Shown here in pieces: positions 1 through 12,195 of a DNA stretch of 64,000 bases. The stretch comes from Zygnema cylindricum (taxonomy: Eukaryota > Streptophyta > Zygnematophyceae > Zygnematales > Zygnemataceae). Each line of letters opens with the position of its first letter. Position 1 is the first letter of the stretch. The notes under the pieces are model-generated. The model saw nothing but the letters and a program-made list of their open reading frames with translations, had not been told where the DNA came from and ran no database searches. The translations under genes were made by a program, and so were the position numbers. The stretch lies in contig JBBHKE010000586.1 of the NCBI GenBank assembly GCA_037447655.1, positions 107,178 through 171,177 on the forward strand. The letters run 5' to 3'.

Positions 1-641
1 ATACTAATTGAAACGCATATCGCGCATTTTGTTCGACATCGAAACAAATATCGCGCAAGTATTTATTACGGCTGAGATTACATTTCGCGTCAAATCTGAC
101 GGCGCACATCATCACCGAAATCTCGGAATGGTCACTTTGGCATTTATTGATGTGGCATGACCTGACGCCACGTGGAGAGAAGACATTCGGTTGCAGGAAT
201 TCCGAGGAATATACGGACGAGTGGAAAATGGACACGCGTCCGCCGAATGGTCTTGTCGTACAAAGGCCGTACAGAAAGTACATCAGCAGTAATACTTTCT
301 CGTACTGTACAGTGTTCTGATTGGTTCATACATGCAGTAGATAGGGGCTGTGAGAGGAACTAGGAAAAACTAGGACCTAGGAAAAACCAGGAAGATAGTC
401 GTCTCTCTCTTTGAGAGTTTGTAAAAATTGGCATCTTTGCCACCCTATAACTTATCGCCTGGTTGGGCGTTTTCAGAGATTTTTTTTCTACGGACTAAAG
501 GGAGTCTAGGCTGCACAGGGGTGCAGTTAGATTTTCTGCTTGTCTGCTTGTGTAGCAGTGGTTTCCATTGAAAGTGGGTTAGCTAATAACTATATAGAGG
601 CTTCCTCTATTCTGTAGTCTAATGGAGGACACAGAATTGCA
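1..641 (+). repeat. Copia A 5' LTR, left end not visible
   Basis: This is the right part of a copia LTR. It ends in CA at 641, directly before a near-copy of the primer-binding site (642-656, one mismatch). A reverse-oriented relative lies at 8204-8740. The U3-like part holds GTAC-rich inverted repeats around 250-310. The last 20 bp contain the gag ATG at 622. The left boundary is outside the window or lost. Confidence 0.75.
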
Positions 642-2055
642 AGTTATGGGCCCACCCTCTAGGGTACCCACTTTTAATGGATCTGGGTTCATCTATTGGG
701 AAGCCATGATGATGGGAGCTTTGTGCGAAAAACGATACTGGGGTATCGTCACTGGACAAGTGAAATGTCCACCTTCAGGAACTCCACCAGGATTTTGAGA
801 AGTAAGATTTCATACAGCAACGGCTGCCTCAGCAGAGGAGGCAGATGATGGGGACAGCAGTGTGTCTGGAAAAGGGAAAGTGAAGGAGAGACCCCTCACT
901 CATATTGCCACAATACCGGGAGCGGCGACCTTGAAGACCGTGGAGAACGATACTCAAATGTGGGAGGATGTAAACATGGCTGCCAAGAACTTGATTCTAA
1001 GGCATCTCACTCAAGCTTTGGCCACCCCTCATCTTCACATTTACAAGGCGGAGGAGTTGTGGGTGAGTTTGGTGGAGATTTATAGAGCTAAAACTATTCA
1101 GGAGCTCAAGTTGGCTGAGAAAAAACTAGTGAGTTACAATTACAAAGGAGGAAAGATGTTAGATTACTGTAATGATCTTTTTTCTTTATATATGGAGATG
1201 GAAAGTGCCGGGTGGACAGGCACAATGAAAATGAAAGTTAACACACTTATCATGAAGTTACCAAATGAGTTTGAGAACATAGTGTACCGAGTACAGGAAA
1301 TGCTTGATAGTTCATGGAAATGGAACACAGTGGTTAGGATGATACTTGTGCAGGAAAACACAATAAAGATTAGGAGAGGAGGAAAGAGCATTCAAGCTGT
1401 AGCAACAAGAGGGGACCGATGGGGGAAGGACCCGAAAAAACCTTATAGAGGGAAAAGAGATAATTTTGGGGGACCGAGGCCCCCAAAAGGTCTTTGTCAT
1501 TTTTGCAAGAAGCCAGGACACTTCATCGCAGATTGTGCCAAGGAGTCGAAGCTGAGGCTCCAAGAGAACCGTGGAGGGGGTTATTTCGCAGGGAAGAAAA
1601 AGGCACTTGTGGTTACTAAAGTGATAGGAGAAACCGAGGATGAGTCCTCTAAGGAGGATGGGGAGCTTTTTCTTGACGAGAGTCTGGAGGAGAAGGAGAC
1701 CCCTCGGAGACAGAAGTGTGCCCTTGGAGCAATTCGGGAAGCTCCACACGAAGGATGGATTATCGATTCAGGTGCATCTATGCATATGTGTCGTGATAAA
1801 GAACTTTTCACTAAGCTAAGAAAGATCCCTATTGCAGAGATATAGTAGGGGGATGGGAGAGTGGTTACTAGTGATCTAGTGGGATCAGTAGATTTGAAAA
1901 TCTTAGTGGAGGGTAAGAATTCTATACTTACATTCTTAGATGTACTGTACATTCCTCAGCTGAGTAAAAATCTTGTCTCTACGTCTGTGTTAGATGACAA
2001 AGAGTTTGATACCTTCACTAGTAAGGGAGTGTTTACAGCTAAGTATGGGGATTAT
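622..2055 (+). pseudogene. Copia A gag and protease, broken
   Basis: This is the capsid (gag) and protease part of a Ty1/copia polyprotein, which packages RNA and matures the particle. The ATG at 622 is inside the LTR, and the frame runs through the primer-binding site (residues Q-V-M-G-P-P). A TGA at 796 replaces a glycine codon found in the sister copies. The frame then stays open to a TAG at 1843. It contains a CCHC zinc knuckle (C-H-F-C then G-H and C, about 1495-1540) and an aspartic protease motif D-S-G-A-S near 1770. After the TAG, homology continues to about 2055 and stops where lineage B sequence begins. Two nonsense codons and the loss of integrase make it non-functional. Confidence 0.8.
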
Positions 2056-2734
2056 TGAAAAGTAAGCTTTAGTAAGTCTTAGAAATTTCAGTCTAGGACT
2101 TAGAATATTTTTGGAATACCAACTGTTCAATATTGACCAAATTTAGTGTGGATTTTTTGTAGTATCTACATGTCTTTAAGTTAATTAGTGTGTAGGGCCG
2201 CCAATGAATGTAGACGTGATAAGAATCACCCGGATTTTTAGGGTATAGATATTGTTAGTGGACAATTCTGGTCCAAACACTTAGATTTTTGTTAGTACAG
2301 TGTCTGGTGAACCATGTACATACGTTTTAGATGTTTTCTAGATATTTTAGATGTTTTTTAGATCTTTTGAGTATTTAGTTCAATTAGGATTGATCATTTC
2401 AATACAGAATGTACATTCTACACAAGAATTAAGGAAATGAGAGCACTGAGTGCAGTTTAAGGTGTTTTATGCTCTATTGTCTCTAATTTGCTTGTAGTAC
2501 ATGTTTGTTTGGTTGAAATACCTCTTTCGTTTGGAGTTACATATCTTACACTATAGATCTAGTCTTTTAGGCATTTCTCTTTGGGTTTGCTTCCGCTAAC
2601 ATGTCTGATAATGGCTCAGCTGCTATTGGAAGTGCTCCTATTAGCCCTAGTGCTCCACCTGCTCTTGCTGGTGCAAGTGTGGCTCCTAGTGGGAGTGGAT
2701 CACAACCGAGTCTTAATGCCCATGACCTTCAACA
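2056..2734 (+). repeat. Copia B 5' LTR
   Basis: The LTR is inferred from a TG at 2056, where copia A homology stops, and from CAACA at 2734, directly before a perfect primer-binding site at 2735-2749. No matching 3' LTR is present, so the left end is approximate. The gag ATG (2601) lies 134 bp inside the LTR. Confidence 0.6.
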
Positions 2735-5439
2735 GGTTATGGGCCCACCGCCCAAATTGCCTATTTTTGACGGAACTGACTACTTATACTGAGAAGATAT
2801 GTTGAGCTCATATTTCGAGGAGAGGGACTTGTCATCCATTGTGGAAGGATCAGCGAATGTGACTGCGCCGGATTGGAGAAAGAATAATCTCCATTGCCTC
2901 AACGTCTTGAAGCAGTCTATGACAAAGATTTGCTAATGTCGTATCTTGGATGAAGAAAGCATCTGATGTTTGGTTTAGTGTACGTGCTATGTATGTTCAG
3001 CTAGATGTTACCGTCCAGACAAACATAGCCACTCAGATTTTTGAATTTAAGTATTCTGGAGGTAGTATGTCAGATCATTGTCATGCTATGAAAAGGTTGT
3101 TTCTTCAGAGTACTAGTGCAGGTGGGGACTTTTCACCACCTCAGCAGGCTATGTTGTTGATGAGAACTTTGCCCGATGAATATAAGGGAGCCATGGATAG
3201 GCTTAGGGCTATTCCACAGCGTCAATGGAACATAGCATTAGCAATTCAACTTATTTTGAGTGAAGAAGCTAACCAAATGTCACAAAGAGGTAGTAGTAAG
3301 TCTGTTCAGGCACTAGCTAACCAGTTTTCAGACTCTAAGATTGGCAATGGCAGTGGCAGAGGTAGTGGTCCTAGAAGGACACCTTTGACATGCTATTATT
3401 GTGATGAAAAAGGCCATGTTTTCAGATTGTGTAATGCCTACAAGAGAGCGAAAGCTACAGGAAATTTTCGCTCTGGTTGGGACGAAAGCCGGGTTCCTTC
3501 TCAATCTGGTGGACGGCCAACTTCTCTATTCAACGAACTAAAGGAGGAGGATGTGAGCAGCTATCCTATCAACAGCGAAAAGAAATACTTTGCGATGGCA
3601 CAAGCAACGGAAGGCGTGGAGGAAGACGAATGGATAATGGACTCCGGTGCATCTGCCCACATGTGCCGCAATCGCCATCTATATGAGAGTATTCAATCTA
3701 TTTCACCCATCAAAATTTATTTTAGTGATGATACCTTTGTTGAGTCAAAAGCAAAGGGGAGGGTGTCACTTATGTTGAACGTAGAGGGAAAACCTGTGAA
3801 AAGGGTTTTGGAAGATGTGTTGCATGTCCCAGCTTTTAAAAGAAACTTTTTCTCTACGTCAGTGGTAGAAAAGAAAGGTTTTAAAACTATATCTGAGAAT
3901 GGAAAGAAAACAGTGAGTAAGAATGGGAAAATAGTTGCAGAAGGATTTGCTGGAGGAAACAATTTGTATCGGTTGAGTCTTGCAAATGATAATGACAATG
4001 ATGTTATGTACTCAAGTGTAATCAGTGATTGTGATTTATGGCATAAACGTTTAGGACATGTGAATTATGATAGATTAGAAAAGATGGTAAATCAAAAAAT
4101 GGTGGAAGGTGTAAAAATTAGTCAAAAACCAGCATCAAATGTATGTGATGGTTGTGCAATGGGAAAAATTCATAAGTTGCCTTTCCCTTCGCAAACTGAT
4201 CATAGAAGTAGCAGGGTGCTAGAACTAATTTATTCAGATGTATGGGGGCCATCTAGGTATCCATCTGTGGGAGGTGCTAAGTTTATGCTTACCTTTACTG
4301 ATGACTATAGTAGATTTACTACAGTTTATTTTTTGAGAAGTAAGGATGAAGTTTTTTCAAAATTTAAAGAGTATAAGGCTTGGGTTGAGAATCTACATGA
4401 GAGAAAGATAGCGGGATTCAGATCTGATAATGGAGGGGAGTACATTTCTAATGAGTTTGCAGAATTCCTAAAATTGCATGGAATCTCACGTCAACTAACC
4501 GTTCCTTATTCTCCGGAACAAAACGGTGTTTCAGAAAGGATGAATAGGACCATATCAGAGTGTGCTAGGACAATGATGGCTGATATGGACATAGATTACA
4601 AATTTTGGGCAGAGGCTATGCATTGTGCAGCTTATGTGAGAAATAGGCTAGAAACAAGGGCAATAAAAGATAAAACTCCTTATGAAATGTGGACAGGACA
4701 CAAACCAGATGTAAGTCACTTCAAAGTGTTTGGAAGTAAGGTATTTTTGCTAGATAATGATCCACAAAAATGGAAATTAGAGCCAAAAGGCATACCAGGT
4801 ATATTTTTAGGGTATGATGATCATGCCAAGGGTTATAAAGTATATGACATTAAGAGAAATAGAGTTGTGGTAGCCAGAAACATCATAGTGAAGGATGAGG
4901 GAAGAGGAGTAGATGTATTTAGTCAATGTAGCAATGAAAAGAAAGATAAAAGTGTTGATTATATCTTTTTAGAGGAAAATCCTTTATTTTTCAAGAAAAA
5001 TGTAGAAAATGCATCTAGTTTAAGTCAAAATGACTTGGAATCATCTTCTCCACCAGAAACAGGAAGTGTTATGCCCGAAAGAGTTGTAGAATCTCCTCTA
5101 CCTCAAGCTGAAACTGAATCACAAGAAGAATCACATGTATCAAGGAGGAGGACCCAACCATCTATACCAGCGACAGAATTTCCAGGTGGAGTGAGGCGAA
5201 GTGCACGACTCAGGGGAGAAAATGCAGCCTTTGCTCATTCTGCACACATAGAAGAGCCTTTAACATTGAAAGAAGCTTTTTCGAGTAATGAAAGGGAACA
5301 TTGGGTGGAAGCCGTCAATGAGGAAATGAAGTCCATCATGGAGGCCCAAACTTGGGATCTGGTGGAACTTCCTCCAGGAAGAAAGGCTATTGGAAGTAAA
5401 TGGGTGTTTAAGTTAAAATTGAACCAGATAATACCATAG
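2601..5439 (+). pseudogene. Copia B gag-pol, 3' truncated
   Basis: This is the polyprotein of a copia lineage distinct from A, C and E. The frame opens at 2601, crosses the primer-binding site, hits a TGA at about 2791 and is broken again near 2935. From 2950 it is open for 829 codons. In that stretch are a CCHC knuckle (residues 148-161), protease D-S-G-A-S (D231), integrase zinc finger (H365/H370, C399/C402) and integrase core D430, D493, E529 with D,D35E spacing. Only the first part of reverse transcriptase remains. The remainder, RNase H and the 3' LTR are missing. Integrase is the best-preserved domain. Confidence 0.85.
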
Positions 5440-5494
5440 ACACGCATAAGGCTCGCATAACTTATCATCCTTTAAACTATATATTTAAAGTTTA

Positions 5495-6776
5495 AAGTTT
5501 ATGAAGTTTGACGTGAAGTCTATCATTCTTGTCAAACACTTAGTTGTCATGGATGAAGGGAAGTCATTTGACCCCTTCAAATATACAAAGAAGATAAGAA
5601 TCAGATTTGAGTCAGAAAGTGAGGAGAACTCGGTCGTTCCCGAAAGGGACATGAGTGAAACCGTGATTGCAGATTCAGGGGAGATCCAAGATACAGGAGA
5701 CTCACCGGAAACCTCACATACTTTTATCGACTCCGAGGAGATAGAAGAAGCGGGACAAGAACCAGCTTCCATGGATAGGGGAGCCGATGAGACAGTGAGA
5801 AGAAATCCAAGACTTCCATCTATTCGATCTTCTGAGTTTGACGGAGGACGAAGGAGCAGCAAACGGATACAGGAAAAACAAGCAACTCATAAGGTAACTA
5901 AGCTATCTCACCCAGATGAGCCTCAGTCTTACTCAGAGGCAGTGAATAGTCTAGAGAAAGAAAGATGGATTAGAGCCATAAATGATGAAATGGCTTCTAT
6001 CATGGAAGCAAATACTTGGGAACTAGCGGATTGCCCTCCAGACAGAAAACCTATTGGGTGTAAATGGGTTTTTAAACTAAAACTGAACCTAGATAATACC
6101 ATTGAGAGATATAAGGCTCGATTGGTAGCAAAGGGGTTCACCCAAAAGGAGGGGATTGACTATGAGGAGACTTGTGCTCCAGTTGTTCAGTTCCCACCAG
6201 TAAAGATTCTCCTCAGTCTGCCAGCAGCGAAAAACATGGAAATACACCAGATGGACATTAAGACTGCTTTTCTTAATGGTGAGTTAGAGGAAGAAATTTT
6301 TATGAGACAACCGGAGGGGTTCGTGGAAGAAGGAGAAGAGAGCAAAGTCTGCAGACTCATAAAGTCCTTATATGGACTGAAGCAGGCTCCACTACAGTGG
6401 AATAAGAAACTAGATGAGTTTCTTACAGGTTTGGGATATATCCGTATCAGCTCTGACCATTCTATCTATATGTTTGAGGATGAGAATGGTGTCATTTTTA
6501 TTACAATTTATGTGGATGATCTGCTTGTGTTGAGTAAATCTGTGGAAAAGATCAATAAGTTAAAGAAAGATCTTAGAAGCAGATTTTATATGAAGGATTT
6601 AGGGGAAGCAAGATATATTTTGGGGATTTAAATGGAGAGAGATAGGGGGAAGAAGATTATCAGACTTACTCAGAAAGAAGCAATAGGTAATATGCTTGAA
6701 AAATTCCAGATGGAAAATGCTAACAGTTGTACCACTCCCATGGACTTGAAAAAAGGAAGTGATGGGAGTGTAGGAG
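5495..6776 (+). pseudogene. Copia A reverse transcriptase region
   Basis: Copia A homology resumes here at the integrase/reverse transcriptase linker and runs through reverse transcriptase. A long open stretch (5501-6631) contains K-W-V-F-K-L-K, the first catalytic Asp in Q-M-D-I-K-T-A-F and the Y-V-D-D motif near 6510. A TAA at 6629 replaces the residue after Y-I-L-G-I. Homology continues to about 6765, and a C-type LTR starts at 6777. About 300 codons between the two A segments are missing, so insertion of B alone does not explain the layout and a deletion is needed. Confidence 0.8.
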
Positions 6777-7752
6777 TGTTGAATTAAAAGGTATTTTCTA
6801 GGTTAGTTAAAAGATTTAACTAAGAGGAGGAAAAAGCAGAGGCAGCCTGCTTCTAGCTTCTCTCTCTAGCCCCCATACTTGTCGTAGTCACTAAAGGCTG
6901 GAGAGGAAGCTAGAGCCATGGCTGCCTATGCTCCTACTAGAGTCAGAAGGCAGATCCTTGGTAAACTTATCAAAAGGATTGACGGACCCAGGATTTGATC
7001 CAGGTACCTACCATCCGTCAAAGTAGCCGTTAGTCTTACCCTGTAGTCTAAGACCAGTGCTGAAGTATATAGGGTACAATAGCTACTAAAAGATGACGAA
7101 AAAGAGAAGTTCGATTTACTGACAAACGGACCGCAATCACACAAAGACAGTTAAAAATAGAATTACACCGAAAATGTACTACTTGTATTTTTAACGACTA
7201 TAAATTAAGGCCGACATTAGAAGCCGACATCGCGGAATGGTCGATTTGGCGGTTTTCGGTCACAACCACAACGGGTGACACGTGGCAGCATGATATTGGA
7301 TGACGGCATCTCCGGGACATATTATGGCGAACTCGGATATGGCAGGCGTCGTCTTTCTGGCCATATTCCACAATGGCCGTACAGAAAACACTTCGGACCA
7401 AGTACCTTTCTGTACTGTACACTCAATTGATTGGTTCCATACATCAGTAGGAGAGGGTTTAAACAGGGGTTTAGGACTTAGAAAATTAGAGATAGCCGCC
7501 TCTCTCTCAGAGAGCTTTTCTATAAAAGGGTCATCTTTGACCATTGATAATTAACTGCTCAGGGGAGCAAATTCAAGGATTCTTTTTGTGGCAGACTCAT
7601 GGGAGTCAGCCCTTCCAAGGGGTGCAGTTTGGTCAGTCTGTATTTTGTCAGGGTGTCAGCAATATTCAGACAAAGCTCAAAGAACCGAGGTTATCCCAGA
7701 TGCTTCTAGCAAGCTGCATACTCTGAGTACCTATGGAGGTCTCAGAGTTGCA
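6777..7752 (+). repeat. Copia C-type LTR (copy C')
   Basis: It starts TGTTGAATTAAAAGG and ends GAGTTGCA directly before a perfect primer-binding site (7753-7767). It is closely similar to the LTRs at 19039 and 24403. It contains a TATA-like TATAAAAGG near 7520 and an antisense tRNA-like segment near 6979-7055. Confidence 0.85.
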
Positions 7753-8203
7753 GGTTATGGGCCCACCCTCCAGGGTGCCCATATTCAATGGGACAGGGTT
7801 CATCTACTGGGAGAGTATGATGATGGGAGCCCTATGTGAGAAAAGATTTTGGGGAATAGTGAGTGGGCGAGTGAAATGCCCATCCGGTCTTGTTATTCCT
7901 CTAGGGTTTGGAGGAAGCAGATTTGGTAGGAAACCAGATCCACCGTCATCAGAGGAATCAGAAGACGGCGAAAGCATCGTGATGGAAAAAGGGAAAGAAA
8001 AAGATAAATCCTTACCTATAGCTACCGGATCTGCTTTGAAGTCTCCTATACCGAGGAATGAGGAGAATGATATCGATACCTGGAACTACAACAACATGGC
8101 AGCCAAGCATTTTATCCTCCGTCATCTCACACAAGGACTCGCTGGTCCTCATTTACAGCTGGAAAGGGCATCCGATCTGTCGGATGCGCTTATAGAGATG
8201 TAC
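7733..8203 (+). pseudogene. Copia C' gag N-terminal fragment
   Basis: The first about 157 codons of gag are nearly identical to the copia C gag at 20012. The ATG is in the LTR and the frame crosses the primer-binding site. Homology ends exactly where a reverse A-type LTR begins (8204), so the fragment is interrupted by that insertion. Everything downstream is lost at or beyond the assembly gap. Unlike copia C, this copy keeps a Trp codon where C has a stop. Confidence 0.8.
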
Positions 8204-8740
8204 TGCAATTCTGTGTCCTCCATTGGACCACAGAATGCAGGAAGCCTCTAGATAGTATTTAACTAACCCACTTTAAGCCACAACCACTGCTGCCCAAGAA
8301 GGCAAACTGACAATTTGACTGCACCCCTGTGTAGCCTGGACTCCCCTGAGTCCGTAGAAAAAAGAATCACTGAAAACGGCCAACCAGGCGATAAGTTATA
8401 GGGTGGCAAAGATGCCAATTTATACAAACTCTCTGAGAGAGAGGACTATCTACCTAAATTTTCCTAAGTCCTAGTTTTTCCTAATTCCCTCTCACAGCTC
8501 CTATCTACTGCCTGTACGAACCAATCACAAAACTGTATAGTACTAGAAAGTACTACTGCCGATGTACTTTCTGTACGGCCTCTGTACGACAAGGCCATTA
8601 GTGGACGCGTGTATACTTTCCACTCATCCGTACGTTCCTCGGAATTCCCGCGACCGAATGATGTCTCCCCACGTGGCGCCAGGTGATGCCACGTCACTAA
8701 ATGCCAAAGTGACCACTCCGGGATTTCGGCGATGATGTGC
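8204..8740 (-). repeat. Copia A-type LTR, reverse, cut by gap
   Basis: This is a reverse-complement relative of the LTR at 104-641. It begins TGCAATTCTGTGTCC, the inverted LTR end that carries the gag ATG. It is inserted in the C' gag. It runs into the N gap, so I cannot tell whether it is a solo LTR or the edge of a full element. Confidence 0.8.
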
Positions 8741-8750
8741 NNNNNNNNNN
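8741..8750. other. Assembly gap (10 N)
   Basis: Ten N bases interrupt the A-type LTR. The sequence to the right is unrelated AT-rich DNA, so an unknown length of DNA may be missing. Confidence 0.95.
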
Positions 8751-9044
8751 TATGCATACTAGTCTTTATGTATACTAGACTGATCTCTAAACTCAACATA
8801 ATGAAGAATTGGATAATTTATTTTTACTTTTATATTTATCTCTTAAAAATAAAAAAAAATTCATATTGTTTTTTTTTCTTTTTTTTTTCTGTTTTTGTTT
8901 TTGTAATTGCAATGAGTCTTTTTTTTTATCAAATCGATGAAATTTATCCACAAACTTTTAAATTTTGTTATTTTTTAAGTATTCTTTTATTTTATTTTTG
9001 TTATTTAATATTATATTTTGTTTTTCGTGTTTTAGGTTTTTTTT

Positions 9045-12000
9045 TATCTCTCTTTATATTGAGGGACGCAAAAAACGTGACATTAAATATAAAACTAAAC
9101 AAGGTGGATTTTTTATTGTTTTAAATTTTCAAACACCTATTTAAAGTAGCTAAACTATTTTTTTTTCTGAGTAACGTTAATGTTTTTGTTTTTGTCTTTT
9201 TTTTTTCTTTTTTTTTGTTATACTTAAAAAAAAATAAAAATTCTCTATTTATATTTTCATTTTTATTTAATAGGTTAAGAAGTAATACAACTCAAATCTC
9301 TAGTCAGATCATATGTATTTCTGATCATACGTATTTGTGTTTGTTTTGTGGTTTGAGAGTAGTGATTTTTAGCTTCGTATAATTGTCTTTAATGAAATAG
9401 AGTGTTCTTCCACTATTTATTGAATGCTTCAATTGTTGGTACAATGTGTTTGATTCTGTTAAAACCTGGAATTTGTTTATATTCACGGTTTAATGATTGA
9501 GTGATTATTGGCACTTATATGGAGGATGGACTACAATTTTTCTTTTTTGGCTATGAATAAGTGCATGGCAATATCTATATTCGGTTATTCTAGTTGGTCG
9601 TGTATTGTGTTTTAGTTGACGTTGGTCGTGCATTGTGCCCTAGTCGACATTTGCATGATCAATTCAAACTTCTATTTTGTTTTTGTGCATTCTATGGCTA
9701 AAGTCTTCATTGTGGGTAATTGTGTCTGAAAATATATTTTTACAAGCAATTATTCAAGCGACCTTGTTTATCCTGTCACGTGATAAATCTTTTTAAATCT
9801 TGTGTCATATGTTGTGGGTTGATTAGATAATAACTATTTATTTGTTAAAAAAAAAATGTAAATTTTGAAAAGGGTTTTTTTTTGTTTCTCAATTTGTGGT
9901 TGCCTTTTCTCCTATTTTTTTCACTTTTTCTACTTATTAATATTTTAGCATTTTTCTTTGTCTTTTCTAATTATTTATTTTTCTTTACATTTTTTTTTCT
10001 CTCTCTATGATTTTTTTAGTTTCTTAGCATATGTTTTTTTTTGATTTGTATGATTGCATTCGCTTCTTTAAATTTTATTAGCCGCTTTCTTCTTTTTGCT
10101 ACATTTTTTATTCATCTACAATTATTTCCTTTTTTTTCTCTTTTTTTTCATTTGTTTTTGTTTATTTTCATCTTTTTTTTTGTGATTTTTGTTTTATGTG
10201 TTTTTGTTTATTTTTTAATCTCTCTTTACCTTGAGTGATGCAAAAAACGAGCCACTAATCATAAAAGTAAACAAAAAGGATTTCTTTCGCTTAATGACTT
10301 TCAAACACTGATTTATTCCGTCTAAACATTTTTCTTTCTAAGTAACGTTTATTTTTTTGTTTTTATCTATCATTATTTTTTTTTCTTTTGTGCTGTGTTT
10401 GACTACTCTCTAATGTTTTATTTTTTTTTGTTTATTTTTTTCTGTATCTATATTTGCATTTTTTTTCATGGGTTAAGAGATGATTAATGGGGTAAGAGAT
10501 AATACAAGTGAGATGTCTAATGAGATCATATGTATTTGTGTTCAAAGAGTAATGATTTTTGGCTTCGCATAATTGTTTTCCTTGGCTGTTTTTAATAAAA
10601 TTTAATGTTCTTCCACTACACATTGGTAGCTTAAATCGTTGGTGGAATTCATTCGATTGTGTTACAACCTGAAACCCGTTCAATTGTGTTACAACCTAAA
10701 CTTTGATTGTGTTAATGTCGATCTTGAAACCTGTTCGATTGTGTGAATTCCAATTATGTTACAGCCTGAACTTTGATTGTGTTACGGCCGATTGTATTAC
10801 AGCTTGAACTTTGATTGTGTTATTGCCAATTGTGTTACAACCTGAACTTATTTTCGTACTTGTTTTCGTTCAGCTCCAACACTAAGAAGTTGAGTGTTCT
10901 TCCACTACCTATTGGTTGTTTTAATCGTTAGTGCAATCCGTTCGATTGTGTTACAACCACTTTGATTGTATTATTGCTGTGCTTAGACTGTGTTACTGCA
11001 AATTGTGTTACAACCATAACTTGTTTTTGTACTTGTTTTCGTTAAACTTGATTGTGTTACTCCCGATTGTGTTACAGTCTAAACTTGTTTTCGTACTTGT
11101 TTTCGTTCAGCACCAACACTAAGAAGTAGAGTGTTCTTCCACTACCCATTGGCTGTTTTAATCGTGTTTTCGTTCAGCTTCAGCGCTAAGAAGTTGAGTG
11201 TTCTCCCACTACCTATTGGTTGCTTTAATCGTTAGTGCAATCCATGTCATTGTGTTACAACCACTTTGATTGTATTATTGCCGATTGTGTTACAGCCTGA
11301 ACTTGTTTTCGTACTTTTTCCCGTTCAGCTCCAAGACTCAGAAGTTTACTCTTTTTCAATACTCATTGGTTGTTTCAATCTTTAGTGCAATCCGTTTGAT
11401 TGTGTTATAGCCTAAAACCCGTTCGATTTTGTTACAACTTGGAACTTGTTTTTGTTCGCCGATAGGATTAAGTAATCACAAGCAATTATGTAGAAGATGG
11501 AGTAGGACTAAGAAGTTGAGTATTCTTCCACTAATCATTGGTTGCTTCAAATGTTGGTGTTATCCGCTCGAATGTGTTATATCTTGGAACCCGTTCGATT
11601 GTGTTTTAATCTGGAACTTGTTTTCGTTCGCCTCTATGACTAAGGCAATTGTGTGGAAGATGGAGAATGACTGAAAAGTTGACTGTTCTTCCACTACCCA
11701 TTGGTTGCTTCAATCTTTAGTGGAATCCGTTCGATTATGTTACAACCTGGAATACGTTCGATTGTGTTACAGCCTGGAACTTGTTTTCGATCGGCTGCAG
11801 GACTGGACCTTGTTTTCCATCGGTTTTGGGACTAAATGATCACTGGCAATTATGGATAAGATGGAGTAGAGTCTCTCTTTTCGGCAGTGAATTTTTTTGA
11901 CTGTGAAATTTTGCGTTGTGAATGACTACAGGGCACTATCAATGTTCTGTTTTTCCAGTTGGCCATGCATTCTACCCTAGTTAACATTTACATAATAAAT

Positions 12001-12195
12001 TCAAGCTTCTGTTTTGTTTTTGGGCATCCAATAGGTGGAGGCTAAATTGTGGCTGAAAATATATTTTGTCAGGCAATTATTCAACCGGCATTGTTAACCT
12101 TGTCACATGATAAATCTTCGTAAATATTGTCTCATAGGTTATGTGTTGATTCGATGATAGCTATTTGTTTGCTGAAAAAGAGATGTAAATTTTGG
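9045..12195. repeat. Two-copy duplicated AT-rich tract
   Basis: The left block (about 9045-9880) is repeated in diverged form. Its first part recurs at about 10210-10620 (same order of 'atgcaaaaaacg', 'gagtaacgtt', 'gatcatatgtatt' and 'ttcttccacta' landmarks). Its second part recurs at about 11880-12195 ('ctagttaacattt', 'ggcaattattcaa', 'gataaatctt'). The second copy is stretched by the minisatellite at 10600-11810. Long T runs dominate, and phenylalanine-rich frames in them are compositional. I see no gene. Confidence 0.65.
10600..11810. repeat. Degenerate minisatellite array
   Basis: The array has two interleaved motifs: 'cgttcgattgtgttacaacc' with variants, and 'gttcttccactacc.attgg' followed by 'tgcttcaatc.ttagtgcaatcc'. 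The second motif occurs near 10610, 10899, 11132, 11203, 11345, 11522 and 11688, at irregular spacing of about 70-290 bp. Units are too variable in length and sequence to be a CRISPR array. A single older copy of the motif lies at 9402. Confidence 0.7.

Noticed and set aside
8732-9124. Phe-rich open frame
   Set aside because: It is encoded by T runs and spans the N gap. Low-complexity artefact.
10600-11810. Repeat array considered as CRISPR or satellite
   Set aside because: The repeats are degenerate, spacing is irregular, and the genome is eukaryotic. A minisatellite is the simpler reading.
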